A stretch of 64,000 nucleotides of DNA from Verrucomicrobiia bacterium (GTDB lineage Bacteria > Verrucomicrobiota > Verrucomicrobiia > Opitutales > Opitutaceae), in NCBI GenBank assembly GCA_011525695.1, contig WYBX01000112.1:62001-126000 (forward strand), in the 5' to 3' direction. Of this stretch, positions 16,543 through 25,999 are shown in pieces. A model generated the notes under the pieces. The model did no database searches and was not told the DNA's origin. It saw only the letters and a list, made by a program, of their open reading frames with translations. Numbering within the stretch: the first letter of the stretch is position 1; each line of letters starts with the position of its first letter. The position numbers were made by a program, and so were the translations under genes.

Positions 16543-16942
16543 CGCTTTCGTCCCGCCGGTCGCGCAACAAGGACGAGCTGATGCCCTCGGTATAGTCGAA
16601 GTAAACCAGCTCGCACGACACCGGCGGGTATCGGCCACGCCAATCGGAACCGACCACGATGGCGTCGACCTCGAGTTCATCGACCACGCGCTGCTTGTTC
16701 TTGTCGACCTGCGGGATCACGCGATCGACGCAGCGCAGCTCCGCAAGGATCGCCATGCGTTGCGCGAGACTCATGAACGGCTCACGCCCCTTGGCCTGCC
16801 GGACCAGCTCGTCGGTTGAGACGCCAACAATCAGCGTCTCCGCTATGGCCTTGGCGCGCCGGAGAATATTGAGGTGTCCGAAGTGGAAGGGATCGAATGC
16901 CCCGGTGGTATAGACCACCCGGAACTTGCGCGTCTCGCTCAT
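16532..16942 (-). CDS. TagD/GCT-like cytidylyltransferase-family protein
   Basis: 136 residues from ATG 16942. The nucleotidyltransferase hallmarks are complete: TTGAFDPFHFGHLNILRRA with HxGH at 20-23, the VVGSDWRGRYPP segment and TEGISSSLLR (119-127), the equivalent of the TEGIST motif of glycerol-3-phosphate cytidylyltransferase. Length matches TagD (about 130). It probably forms a CDP- or ADP-activated alcohol or sugar for the cluster; exact substrate is open (glycerol-3-phosphate, ethanolamine-phosphate or heptose-phosphate types share the fold). It overlaps the flippase gene by 4 nt (ATGA). Confidence 0.85.
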   Translation of the reverse strand: MSETRKFRVVYTTGAFDPFHFGHLNILRRAKAIAETLIVGVSTDELVRQAKGREPFMSLAQRMAILAELRCVDRVIPQVDKNKQRVVDELEVDAIVVGSDWRGRYPPVSCELVYFDYTEGISSSLLRDRRDESDGR

Positions 16943-18327
16943 GGTTTGGCAAGACTCCAAGGCGCAAGTGCACGCAGCTTCAAGGCCAATTGCGGCCGCA
17001 CCCGCGGGTCGATCAGGTCGTAGCCGACGTTGGCGGCAAAATGCCCGGCGGCGGCGGCGGCGGCCGCGCCGCTGACGCCATAGCGCGGGATGAGGAGCAG
17101 GTTTCCGATGGCGCTGACCGCGAGCCCGAACAGCGCCTTTTGCATCAGCCCGAGTGTGTAGCCCTCCGCGAGATACCACTTCCCCGCCGCCATGCCGAGG
17201 GCCAGGAAGACTCCCCCCAGCACGTGTATCCGCAGCGGGCTGACCGCGTCGACGTAGTCCGCGCCAAACAGGATCGAAATCAACGGGCCTGCCGCCAGCG
17301 CCACCAGCGCTGCCACCGCCCCCGCGCCCCAGATCATCCCGGAGTAGAGCCGCAACAGCCGCTGGCGGTAGGCCTCCGCGCCCAGCGACCGCCCGGCGAG
17401 GATCCATGGATTGAGCGCCGTTCCCAAAAACATGGGCAGAAAATACCAGGCCTCGCCCAGACGCGCGGCCGCCGCGTATACGCCGACCGCCGCGTCCCCC
17501 GCGAGAGCCTGCAACAACACCTGATCGAGCCGCATGCTGCCGGCGATCGCGACGGCGGAGACGATCATCGGCCAACACTCGCCGAGCAGCGCCCGCGCCC
17601 GGGCCCGGCTGAACCGCCAGCGCTCCCTCGTCCGCTCCTGCCGGCGGTAAAACCAGGCGAGCCCTGCCGCGAGCAGGATCGCTTCCAGCATCACGGCCGC
17701 CGCAAAGGCCACGACTGTCGCATCGCGAAGGATCAGCGCGACGCGCACCGCTGCGGCCAGGAGTGTCGCCAGCGTGCCGGCCGCGACCGTCCATTTGTTC
17801 GCGAGCCGCGCCTGGAAATACAGGTCAAAGACCGTGCCGCCCTGCAGCACCACCTCGAACCCAACCATCGCCAGCATCAGGAGTGTCGGCCCCGGTCCGA
17901 CCTCCCACCAACCGAACCCCAGCAGCCCGCCGTACAGGAACAGGCCGGCGCCAACCCGCAGGCCCAGCGCGGTCCCGAGGATCTCCCCCGCCTCCTGCCG
18001 CCGGCTGACCAATTCCCGGACAATGAGGCCGTCCAGTCCCATCGCCGCGAGCGCCGCCGGCAGCGCCACCAGGGCGATGAGGTAACTCAGCGTCCCGAAA
18101 TCCGCCGGTGCGAGATGGCGCGCCACCCAGGCCCCGACCGTGAGGCTCACCATGAGCCGCAACACCCTTCCGCCGACGAGCCAGGAAAAGTTATGAAGAT
18201 GGGCGATCGGCCGGGGATCACCGGCGCCCGGCAATCCGGATACCGGACCACTGCCGATCCCAGCCGGAGTGCTGTCAGCGCCATCTGAGCCATGCGGCGA
18301 GGTTGGCCGGTCCACAATATTGGCCAA
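16939..18327 (-). CDS. Wzx-like oligosaccharide flippase (MOP superfamily)
   Basis: 462 residues with roughly 12 hydrophobic segments. The start of the conserved domain, FSWLVGGRVLRLMVSLTVGAWVARHL followed by GTLSYLIALVAL, is typical of polysaccharide-biosynthesis flippases. A hydrophilic 45-residue leader precedes it, so a later start is possible. The GVYAAAARLGEAWYFLP and IPRYGVSGAAAA segments also fit. It would move the lipid-linked oligosaccharide across the inner membrane. First gene of the minus-strand glycan operon, divergent from the GT2 gene at 18423 over a 95-bp gap that must hold both promoters. Confidence 0.88.
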   Translation of the reverse strand: MANIVDRPTSPHGSDGADSTPAGIGSGPVSGLPGAGDPRPIAHLHNFSWLVGGRVLRLMVSLTVGAWVARHLAPADFGTLSYLIALVALPAALAAMGLDGLIVRELVSRRQEAGEILGTALGLRVGAGLFLYGGLLGFGWWEVGPGPTLLMLAMVGFEVVLQGGTVFDLYFQARLANKWTVAAGTLATLLAAAVRVALILRDATVVAFAAAVMLEAILLAAGLAWFYRRQERTRERWRFSRARARALLGECWPMIVSAVAIAGSMRLDQVLLQALAGDAAVGVYAAAARLGEAWYFLPMFLGTALNPWILAGRSLGAEAYRQRLLRLYSGMIWGAGAVAALVALAAGPLISILFGADYVDAVSPLRIHVLGGVFLALGMAAGKWYLAEGYTLGLMQKALFGLAVSAIGNLLLIPRYGVSGAAAAAAAGHFAANVGYDLIDPRVRPQLALKLRALAPWSLAKP

Positions 18328-18422
18328 CGCTGCGGCCCGGCCGGAATGGCGTCAACCTCCGGAACCGCCACGAAAATCCTTCCCCCACCGACGCGGCCCC
18401 GTAGGCTCCGACGGCCTCCGGC

Positions 18423-19112
18423 ATGAAGCTTTCCATCGTCATCCCCTGCTACAACGAGGCGAAGACCATCCGCGCGATCGTGGAGCGCGTCCGGGCGGCG
18501 CCAGTGGCGTCCAAGGAGATCATCATCGTCGATGACTGCTCGCGCGATGGCACGCGGGATATCCTCCGGACCCAGATCACCCCGCTGGTCGACCAGATCA
18601 TCTATCACGAGGTCAACCGGGGAAAGGGCGCCGCGCTGCGCACCGGGTTTGCCGCCGCCACCGGCGATGTCGTGATCGTCCAGGACGCCGATTTGGAATA
18701 TGACCCGCAGGAGTACCCACGGCTGCTCCAGCCAATTGCCGATGGTCGCGCCGATGTCGTGTTCGGTTCCCGTTTCCAGGGCGGCCAGCCGCACCGCGTG
18801 GTCTATTTCTGGCACATGGTCGGGAACACGCTGTTGACCCTGCTCTCGAACATGGCGACCAACCTCAACCTCACCGACATGGAAACCTGCTACAAGGTCT
18901 TCCGCCGGGAGGTACTGCAGCGGATCACGATTGAGGAGGACCGCTTCGGCTTCGAGCCGGAGATCACGGCCAAGGTGGCGAAGCTCGGCGTGGTGATCTA
19001 CGAGGTTGGCATCGGCTACTACGGCCGCACCTATGCCGAGGGAAAGAAGATCGGCTGGCGCGACGGTTTCCGCGCCTTGTGGGCGATCTTCAAATACAAT
19101 CTGCTGCGTTGA
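18423..19112 (+). CDS. Polyprenyl-phosphate-sugar synthase-like GT2 (DPM1 type)
   Basis: 229 residues starting MKLSIVIPCYNEAKTI. The GT2 motifs are EIIIVDDCSRDGT (first DD), RGKGAALRTGFAAATGD, the DxD in VIVQDADLEYDP and VVFGSRFQGG. The later LTDMETCYKVFRREVL and a region around GFEPEITAKVAKL are typical of dolichol-phosphate mannose/glucose synthase homologues. It has no C-terminal membrane domain. It would load a sugar onto a polyprenyl phosphate at the inner face of the membrane, providing the donor for the GT-C-type proteins encoded downstream on the same strand. Confidence 0.9.
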   Translation: MKLSIVIPCYNEAKTIRAIVERVRAAPVASKEIIIVDDCSRDGTRDILRTQITPLVDQIIYHEVNRGKGAALRTGFAAATGDVVIVQDADLEYDPQEYPRLLQPIADGRADVVFGSRFQGGQPHRVVYFWHMVGNTLLTLLSNMATNLNLTDMETCYKVFRREVLQRITIEEDRFGFEPEITAKVAKLGVVIYEVGIGYYGRTYAEGKKIGWRDGFRALWAIFKYNLLR

Positions 19113-19252
19113 TGCCGCAGGACAGGCGCCGGCCGGAATCCCTTGCCCTGATGTCCGTGCCGGCTGGCGGGGGAGCGGCATGCCCTGGCGCCCGCTGCCG
19201 CTCCGGACAATTTGGCATTCCCATCGCAATTCGAAGACCGCTCACTCAGCCC

Positions 19253-20875
19253 ATGTCGGATTCACGGATCAACTCCCGCCGTCTGCCCGCGCTGGTCGCG
19301 ATCGTGGCGGCCAGTGCCTGCCTCGGATTTGCCGCCTTCACCAACCACGCCTGGGAGGATTATTACATCACCTTTCGCAGCAGCCTGAATCTCGCGAGCG
19401 GGCAAGGGTTGGTGTACCAGCCCGGCGAACGCGTCCACACGTTCACTTCGCCACTGGGCACGCTGCTGCCGGCGCTCTTTGCGGGCGGGGGTGAAGGGAG
19501 TGACCGGGCACAGCGGGCGCTCTGGCTCTTTCGGCTCGTGAGTGTCGCGGCTCTGGCTGGTGCCGTAGGAACGGCGGCAAGGGTGATGACACGGGCCGGG
19601 CTGGGTGCATTGGCCATCGGCGCCGCATGCCTTGCGTGGGCGCTCGATGCCAAGACGGTCGATTTCACCATCAATGGCATGGAGACGGCCCTGCTGGTGC
19701 TGTTCATCACGCTGGCGTGGCGTGCACTGGCCGCCGGCGCGCGGGTGGGGCCGACAGCACTCGCATTTGGCGGGCTGCAATGGACCCGCCCGGACGGCGT
19801 GGCTTGGTTTGGAGCCCTCGCGCTGGCATGGCTCGCCTTCGGCCGGGCAGATCACTCCAGCCGGTTGCGAGATCGAATCCCCAGACTGGCGCAGGTGGTC
19901 GGACTTGGCCTGTTGATTTATGCCCCGTGGCTGATCTTCACATGGCTCTATTACGGAACCCCGGTGCCGCACACCATCGCGGCCAAAGTTTCACATCATC
20001 CGCCGGGAGAGCTGGCCATTGCCCTTCTGCTGTATCCCTGGCGCCTTCTCGCCGGCCACACGGCGCTTCACGACGTGTTCATGCCGTCGTATTATTACTT
20101 TGGGGGGTGGCCAGCCGGGATGCCATGGGCGGCGCGGTTGCTGAGCGTGGGGTCGGCGCTCGCCTGGATTTCACCCGGGTTGCGATCAGAAGGGCGGATC
20201 GCATCCGCGGCATTCTTTGTTGGCGGGTTTTATGTCGAATACATCCCGCGCTCACCCTGGTATTATCCCGGCTGGCAGGCGCTCGGCTTCATTTCGTGGG
20301 CCTACGTGCTCGATGTCGCGATTCGCACCGGCGACCATTCAAGCCGCCTCCGGCGTGCACTCGCTCCGGTGGCCCGCATGTTCGGAGCAACGCTCACCCT
20401 CGGCTCGCTGGTGCTGCTGTTTGCGGTCACGGTGCAGATGCGCACGCAGCAAACGCTGATCGAAGACGGCCAGCGTCGCGAAATCGGTCTCTGGCTTCGC
20501 CGGAACGCTACCTCACGGGACCGGGTGTATCTCGAGCCGCTGGGCTACATCGGTTACTTCTCCGGGCTGAAGATGCTCGACTATCCGGGGCTGGCATCGC
20601 CCGAAGTCGTCGCCGCCCGTCATGCCGGCCACAAACCGCATGCCGAGATAATCACGGTCTTGCAGCCGGAATGGCTCGTCTTGCGGGCCGATCAGGTGCG
20701 GGCGACGGACGCGGCAGCGCCGAGCCTGTTGAGCGAGCAGTATCGGTTGGCACGCGTCTTTGACGTGCGTCGCGCGATCGATGCCATCCAACTCCTGCCA
20801 GGACGAGGGTTCGTCGAGTTCGATGCCCTGTACTTCGTTTTCAAACGCACCGCCGCGCCGCATCATTCGCCATGA
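19253..20875 (+). CDS. Multi-pass GT-C-like glycosyltransferase 1
   Basis: 540 residues from ATG 19253; upstream in-frame codons overlap the GT2 gene and are hydrophilic, so are rejected. About nine to ten membrane segments lie in the first 400 residues, then a periplasmic C-terminal domain. After the first helix comes NHAWEDYYITFRSSLNLASG, with the acidic ED pair in the first periplasmic loop that GT-C enzymes use for catalysis, then PGERVHTFTSPLGTLLPAL. The pattern recalls arabinofuranosyltransferase (AftB-like) and GT39-like proteins that take sugars from polyprenyl phosphate. Sugar specificity is unknown. Confidence 0.7.
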   Translation: MSDSRINSRRLPALVAIVAASACLGFAAFTNHAWEDYYITFRSSLNLASGQGLVYQPGERVHTFTSPLGTLLPALFAGGGEGSDRAQRALWLFRLVSVAALAGAVGTAARVMTRAGLGALAIGAACLAWALDAKTVDFTINGMETALLVLFITLAWRALAAGARVGPTALAFGGLQWTRPDGVAWFGALALAWLAFGRADHSSRLRDRIPRLAQVVGLGLLIYAPWLIFTWLYYGTPVPHTIAAKVSHHPPGELAIALLLYPWRLLAGHTALHDVFMPSYYYFGGWPAGMPWAARLLSVGSALAWISPGLRSEGRIASAAFFVGGFYVEYIPRSPWYYPGWQALGFISWAYVLDVAIRTGDHSSRLRRALAPVARMFGATLTLGSLVLLFAVTVQMRTQQTLIEDGQRREIGLWLRRNATSRDRVYLEPLGYIGYFSGLKMLDYPGLASPEVVAARHAGHKPHAEIITVLQPEWLVLRADQVRATDAAAPSLLSEQYRLARVFDVRRAIDAIQLLPGRGFVEFDALYFVFKRTAAPHHSP

Positions 20876-22707
20876 CGGCCGCCGATTTTGCCTTGGGGAT
20901 GGTCGGCGCTGGAGCCGTGGTGATGCCAGGCTGGTTGATTGCGCGTAAGGCGCGGCTGCCGGTTCCGTTGCTGGCCGGCTTTCTTGCCGGTGCGGTCGGG
21001 CTCACCAGCATCGTTCTCGCCCTGGATGCTGCTGGCCTGCGGCTGGGATTGCACAGCGTCGCCGCTGGCTGGCTGCTCCTCACGCTTGCGGCATCGTGGT
21101 GGCACTGGCGGCAGGCAGCGCCACCCGGCATGCCGGCAGGGCTCGAACTCAGAGTGGGCGAGTATTGGCCGTTGTTCGCCTGCCTCGTCCCGGCGTTTGG
21201 AGTGGCTGTCTACCGTGCCTGCGCCCAGCCGCTATTTGGCGCCGATACGATCTTCCGATGGAACTATCTGGCCGAGCAAATGCTGGCACGCGGTACGCTC
21301 GCGTTTTATCCGCCGGTCACTGCGAACGATTATGAGATCTATGCCTGGCCGGATGGCATTCCTCCGACGATTTCGACGCTCTACTTCTGGTGCTATGCGG
21401 TGGCAGGCGCCGCGCGGCCTGCGCTCACCGCACCGGTGATTATCCTGCAGTTCTGCCTGGTGGTCGCAGGCACGCATGCGGTAACACGGCGGTGGTTCTC
21501 GGAACGCGCAGCGGCGTTTGCGTGTGCCCTGCTCGTGACTTCGCCACTGGTGGTGTGGGCGAGCGTCATGGGGCACGAGACCGGATTCATGACCATCGCG
21601 GTTGCCGGGTTGCTGGTGTACCTGCCGAGCACACGCGAAACGGAAAGCCTCCTGCCCCTTGTTTTTGCCGGGCTCGCGGCGGGGGCGGCGGCGCTGGCGC
21701 GCGAATACGGGCTGGTGTTTCCATGGCTAGGACTCGCATTAGGGATGGCGCGCGGCCTGTCCTGGCAGGGCCTCGCGATTTATGGTTCCGCCGCCGCTTT
21801 GGCAAGCCTGCCCTGGTACGCCCGGAACTGGCTGCACACGGGGAATCCGCTTTTCAACCATGGGGTCGGCGGACTGTTTCCCGTTAACGAGGTGCATGCG
21901 TGGTTGGGCGCAGTGTACCGCCAGGAATTCGGCTGGGGAAATCTGCCGGCCCAGGCGCTCCGGCTCCTGGCGGCAAACTCCTGGTCCGTCGCCGTAGGTG
22001 GCTTGATTGGCGCGTGGCACTTCGTGCGCCAGGGACGCGTGCTGATCGCGTTCATGCTCGTCGGAATCACCCTATGGATCGCGTCTGTAAGCCATACGGC
22101 AGCGGGTTTCACCTATTCGCTGCGCGTGCTGGCTCCCGCGCTTTTGCTCGCGGCTTCTCTGGGAGGTGCTGTCCTCGCGGCGCGCGCGCAGACGTCGCGC
22201 GCCCTTGCCGCCGTCGCGCTCGTACTGGCAGTCCTTGGACTTGACAGCGCCGCACGGGCGCTGGTCCTGCCGGCGAATGCACATCGGCTGCCTCCGCGCA
22301 TCTGGGCACAGGTCGGCAATGCGCTGCACGAGTACCACGCGGATCCGGCGTTTGGCGCCATTGCACGCCTCGCCGGCAACCAGCGGATGCTGGTCTTCGG
22401 ACCCAACGCGCTGCTCACCAAATATGGGGCGCGCACGCTGCCACTCTGGAGTCCGGAAGTGCGGTTCCTCTTCAACTCGAAATGCACCCGCCGCGAACTG
22501 GCAATCCGGCTCCGCCAGGCGAACGTCGGCTGGATCCTGCTGAACCACGGCCACGTCAACGAACGCTTTCTCTCCCGTAGCGCCTTCCTGCGGCACCCTG
22601 CTGAAGGAATGGCGCGCGTCTGGGCTGACGGCGACATGGTGCTTTACCGGGTCGAGGTGACGCCTCGTCAAGCCTCCCTTCGTCCCAGTCCGGCCACTCG
22701 CCGGTAG
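20872..22707 (+). CDS. Multi-pass GT-C-like glycosyltransferase 2
   Basis: 611 residues; ATG at 20872 overlaps the stop of the preceding gene by 4 nt. About 11-12 membrane helices end near residue 460, followed by a periplasmic domain of about 150 residues (NQRMLVFGPNALLTKYGART, ILLNHGHVNERFLS). The loop after the early helices carries FGADTIFRWNYLAEQML and YEIYAWPDGIPP, resembling the acidic first loop of GT-C enzymes. No close family is recognised. Operon position says it works with the polyprenyl-sugar synthase; an attached-sugar transfer outside the inner membrane is inferred. Confidence 0.65.
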   Translation: MTAADFALGMVGAGAVVMPGWLIARKARLPVPLLAGFLAGAVGLTSIVLALDAAGLRLGLHSVAAGWLLLTLAASWWHWRQAAPPGMPAGLELRVGEYWPLFACLVPAFGVAVYRACAQPLFGADTIFRWNYLAEQMLARGTLAFYPPVTANDYEIYAWPDGIPPTISTLYFWCYAVAGAARPALTAPVIILQFCLVVAGTHAVTRRWFSERAAAFACALLVTSPLVVWASVMGHETGFMTIAVAGLLVYLPSTRETESLLPLVFAGLAAGAAALAREYGLVFPWLGLALGMARGLSWQGLAIYGSAAALASLPWYARNWLHTGNPLFNHGVGGLFPVNEVHAWLGAVYRQEFGWGNLPAQALRLLAANSWSVAVGGLIGAWHFVRQGRVLIAFMLVGITLWIASVSHTAAGFTYSLRVLAPALLLAASLGGAVLAARAQTSRALAAVALVLAVLGLDSAARALVLPANAHRLPPRIWAQVGNALHEYHADPAFGAIARLAGNQRMLVFGPNALLTKYGARTLPLWSPEVRFLFNSKCTRRELAIRLRQANVGWILLNHGHVNERFLSRSAFLRHPAEGMARVWADGDMVLYRVEVTPRQASLRPSPATRR

Positions 22708-22828
22708 CAACTGCGCCCCGCGCCAGGAGTTCGGACTGGACAGGGTCACGGGGTCACCAACGCTCGGCGCGTATCCGCTGTGAACAACGCATGATCCAGC
22801 CAGCGTCCTGTCTCAGCACCGCTCCCGC

Positions 22829-24535
22829 ATGCTGCTCACCCTTCCAGCCATCGCGCTCCTATTTGCAGTGATTGGCTTTGGGCTGGGCTGGGTATTCGTG
22901 GCCCGGCTGGCGGTTGCCCCGGCGGAAAAAGTCCTCTGCAGCGTCGGCGTTTCGATTGCCGGGATCTTCCTCTTCGCCTGGGTCGTCTTCATCACGCGCT
23001 CCTCGCCCAACCTGCTCTGGGCGCTCCCGGTCCTGGCGCTGGTCGGGCTCGCCGGAGGCCACCGTGAACTGAAGACGGCGCTTTCCGATCCAACCGCCCG
23101 CCGAATCCTGGCGGGTCAGGCAATCGTATCGCTCTGGTGCCTGGGCTGGCTGCCGTTCATCACCAGTTTCTCGGGCGGCGGCTGGGCTGGCGACTGGATT
23201 GAGCATTGGGAACGGACGCGATTCTTTCTCGAGCAATGGCCGCGCGACTCGCGGTTCATCGGGGTCTATACCCTGCCGGCCCGGCCGCCGCTCGCCAACG
23301 TGGTAACCGGCGCCTTGGTCCACCTGGGCGGCGGCGATTTCGCCTCCTTCCAGGTGGTCACAGCACTCCTCGCCTCGCTCGCTTACCTGCCGGCCGCCTG
23401 CCTTGCCGTCCGCTGGGGCGGCATCCGCGCCGCCGCCATCCTGGCGGTCGTTTGCATGGCTTCGCCGCTCTTCGTCCAGAATGCAACCTTTCCCTGGACG
23501 AAGCTCCCAGCGGCATTTTACGTCCTGGCCTCCCTGTCCTTCTTTCTGCGGCTGCGCGATCCGGCTCCCCCGCCGCACGCCCTTTGCTGGTGGGCGGGGC
23601 TGATGGCTGCCGCACTGCTCACCCATTACTCGGCCGCACCCTATCTCCTGGTCATGGGTGGCTGGTGGCTGGTCGCGGGTTTTCGCCCGGCAGACGCGGA
23701 CTCGCGGCGGCAAGCGATTCGCGCGCTGGTCACGGGACTGCTGATCCTCGTGCCGTGGTTCGCGTGGTCGATTGGCGAGTACGGAGTGGCCGGCACCTTC
23801 CTGTCGAATACCAGCGTCACTTCGGAGCACGTGCGTTCGGGCAACCAGTTCCTAAAGATTGCGCTCAATCTCCGGGATACGCTCGTGCCGCATTTCCTGC
23901 GCCCCCTGGATTCGACGCTGATCGCCCAGCAGAGCCCGTGGGGATGGTGGCGCGACTGGTTTTTCCAGGTTTACCAGGTCAACCTGCCATTCGCTGTCGG
24001 CAGCCTCGGGTGGATTGTCGTTGCCCGCGAGTCCTGGCGGCTCTGGCGCACGACCGGGCCCGCGCCGCGCAGCTTCTGGGCCTGGTTCGTCGGGGCGACC
24101 ATCGTGATTGGAGTGGCCGTGCACGGGGCACGCGACCATTGGGGGCTGGCGCATATCTGCCTGCAGCCGCTGATCCTGATTGGCCTGGCGTTCCTGGCGG
24201 CGCGGTGGTCGCAGCTGAATCGCTGGTGGCGGGGAGTCGTGCTGGCCGGGGCGGCAGTCGACCTCGTCTGCGGGATTGCGCTCCATTTCGCGGTCCAGGG
24301 CCACGTGGCCGATCGCTGGAGCCATCCGGGCTGGCCGGCAGCGCAAATCGTGCAATTGCAGAGTTGGACGGCCAACATGAACTTCGCGGCCAAGCTCCAT
24401 TTCCATCTCGCCTACGTCGCCGATGTGCTCGCGGCGCCGCAGGTGACGGCGCTCGTCCTGCTCGCTGTTGCCGTGCTGCTGGCGATCTGGCTGCTTGCCG
24501 ATCGGAGCCGAGTCGGACGCCCCCCGGGGGCATAA
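22829..24535 (+). CDS. Multi-pass GT-C-like membrane protein 3
   Basis: 568 residues with about 12-13 hydrophobic helices through the whole length, including the C-terminus (VTALVLLAVAVLLAIWLLAD). The loop GGGWAGDWIEHWERTRFFLEQW contains the acidic residues expected of a GT-C active loop, followed by YTLPARPPLANVV. It follows GT-C 2 after a 121-bp gap containing no gene. Probably another transferase, or a polymerase-like protein, of the surface-glycan pathway; no family assignment is secure. Confidence 0.65.
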   Translation: MLLTLPAIALLFAVIGFGLGWVFVARLAVAPAEKVLCSVGVSIAGIFLFAWVVFITRSSPNLLWALPVLALVGLAGGHRELKTALSDPTARRILAGQAIVSLWCLGWLPFITSFSGGGWAGDWIEHWERTRFFLEQWPRDSRFIGVYTLPARPPLANVVTGALVHLGGGDFASFQVVTALLASLAYLPAACLAVRWGGIRAAAILAVVCMASPLFVQNATFPWTKLPAAFYVLASLSFFLRLRDPAPPPHALCWWAGLMAAALLTHYSAAPYLLVMGGWWLVAGFRPADADSRRQAIRALVTGLLILVPWFAWSIGEYGVAGTFLSNTSVTSEHVRSGNQFLKIALNLRDTLVPHFLRPLDSTLIAQQSPWGWWRDWFFQVYQVNLPFAVGSLGWIVVARESWRLWRTTGPAPRSFWAWFVGATIVIGVAVHGARDHWGLAHICLQPLILIGLAFLAARWSQLNRWWRGVVLAGAAVDLVCGIALHFAVQGHVADRWSHPGWPAAQIVQLQSWTANMNFAAKLHFHLAYVADVLAAPQVTALVLLAVAVLLAIWLLADRSRVGRPPGA

Positions 24536-24598
24536 CCCGGTCCATCTACGCGCTCCACCCCAGTGCGGTTCCATGACCGGGGGGCTACGATTCGGGCA

Positions 24599-25117
24599 AT
24601 GATGTCGCCCGTTACCCCTTCTCGTCGTCGTCGTTCGCCTGCCAAGCCCGCCGTTCGCCGGCGTCGAAAGAAAGGGGAGCCTTTCGCCGCCTTCATCGCG
24701 TATGCCGACATCCCTGCCGCCCGCCGCGCGATGGCGGAAATCAAGGCGGTCCTGAAGGCAGCGGGCCGGCGATTGGAACTGGTCCCGATGCTCTGGCGCT
24801 TCGATCAGCTCGATGCGGAAGCCTGGCGCGAACACTCGCTCGCCGAAGCCGCTCGCGGCTCCGTGGTTGTCCTCGCCAGTTCACGGCCGCACGTCCTATC
24901 CGATCCGCTCGAACGCTGGATCGGGACGCTGCTCAGCCGCGGGCAAGGTCGGAAGCTCACGATTGTGGCGCTGCTCGGCCCGAACGAGGCCTGGACAATC
25001 TCCCTCCAAGCCCCCCGGAAGAATTCCGCAGTGGCATCAGGCCACACAGAACGGCCCCCCGCCGCTCGTCGCGCGGTCGGAACGCTGGAGCCGGCCGGCG
25101 CCGCGTGCGCGGCCTGA
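24599..25117 (+). CDS. Hypothetical protein with basic N-terminus
   Basis: 172 residues from ATG 24599 (a second ATG follows directly; a GTG at 24563 is in frame). A lysine/arginine-rich leader (SRRRRSPAKPAVRRRRKK) precedes a compact alpha/beta region: FAAFIAYADIPAARRAMAEI, LELVPMLWRFDQLD, GSVVVLASSRPHVLSDPLERW and KLTIVALLGPN. The tail beyond about residue 125 is low-complexity. I do not recognise it. The alternating strands faintly resemble a small nucleotide- or TIR-like fold, but no catalytic residue is in place, so no function is given. Confidence 0.6.
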   Translation: MMSPVTPSRRRRSPAKPAVRRRRKKGEPFAAFIAYADIPAARRAMAEIKAVLKAAGRRLELVPMLWRFDQLDAEAWREHSLAEAARGSVVVLASSRPHVLSDPLERWIGTLLSRGQGRKLTIVALLGPNEAWTISLQAPRKNSAVASGHTERPPAARRAVGTLEPAGAACAA

Positions 25118-25229
25118 GCTGCGCCGGAAGATCCCTGCGGCAGTGGCACCGCGGGTGGTGGTCCGCAGGATCCCGTGCACCGTTGCAACTCGCCGCGAAC
25201 CAAAGTGTCTCTTGCGGGACTGTCCTGCC

Positions 25230-25439
25230 ATGGCTGCTTCCCCTGGATCGACCGGCAACGTCATCGCCGCCCTGGCGAGTTTCTTCATTCCGGGGCTGGG
25301 CCAGCTGCTCCAAGGGAAGGTTTTTCGGGCGCTGATCATGTTCGTGCTGGCAAGTGTCCTGTGGATCTTCCTGCTCGGCTGGGTGATTCACCTGTGGTCG
25401 ATCATCGATGCAGCCGTCTTCAAGCGGCCTGCCACCTGA
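25230..25439 (+). CDS. Small two-helix membrane protein
   Basis: 69 residues from ATG 25230; the frame stays open far upstream but that part overlaps the previous gene. Two adjacent hydrophobic helices are seen in FFIPGLGQLLQGKVFRALIM and FVLASVLWIFLLGWVIHLW, with a GLGQLLQGK turn typical of TM2-like small proteins. Function unknown. It precedes the DUF4112 gene by 13 nt and is probably cotranscribed with it. Confidence 0.65.
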   Translation: MAASPGSTGNVIAALASFFIPGLGQLLQGKVFRALIMFVLASVLWIFLLGWVIHLWSIIDAAVFKRPAT

Positions 25440-25452
25440 GCCGCGGACTCGC

Positions 25453-25956
25453 ATGCCCACTGGCACCGTCACGCCCATGTCCCGGCCGCCGCCGGGTGCC
25501 GAGGCGGCCAGGAGGCTGCGGCGGGTCCGGGCACTCGCGTGGATGCTGGATCGATCGATCCCGATCGGTCGGTGGCGGATCGGCCTCGACCCCATCCTCG
25601 GGCTGATGCCAGGTGCCGGTGACTGGATTGGAGCCCTGTTGTCGCTATATGTATTGTATGAAGGCGCACGGCTGGGGCTGCCGCGCCGGGTGCTTGGCCG
25701 GATGACGGGGAACATCCTGCTCGAGGCGGTGGTGGGCACGGTGCCGGTGCTGGGAGATCTGTTCGACTTCGCGTGGCAGGCGAACATCCGGAACGTACAG
25801 CTGATCGAGCGCCACTACCGGCCGCAACTCGAGACCCGTTCGTTCCGCGCCATCGGGTTCATGATCCTGCTGCTGCTCGTCCTCGTGCTGACCCTGATCA
25901 CGGCGCTGCTTTACCTGATCGCGATGCTACTCCAACGTCTCTGGGCTGCCGGCTAG
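25453..25956 (+). CDS. DUF4112 domain membrane protein
   Basis: 167 residues from ATG 25453. The conserved block IGLDPILGLMPGAGDWIGAL is followed by LYVLYEGARLGLPRRVLGRM and TVPVLGDLFDFAWQANIRN, which defines DUF4112. A C-terminal hydrophobic helix (GFMILLLLVLVLTLITALLY) anchors it in the inner membrane. The family is widespread and uncharacterised. The preceding gene encodes another tiny membrane protein, so the pair may act together. Confidence 0.85.
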   Translation: MPTGTVTPMSRPPPGAEAARRLRRVRALAWMLDRSIPIGRWRIGLDPILGLMPGAGDWIGALLSLYVLYEGARLGLPRRVLGRMTGNILLEAVVGTVPVLGDLFDFAWQANIRNVQLIERHYRPQLETRSFRAIGFMILLLLVLVLTLITALLYLIAMLLQRLWAAG

Positions 25957-25999
25957 CCTGACACTTGCGGTTTGCCGGCGCGGCTGTTGCCATTGTCGC

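Noticed and set aside
24599..25117. Possible TIR-like fold
   Set aside because: No catalytic glutamate or family motif can be located, and the similarity is only in the alternation of strands and helices.
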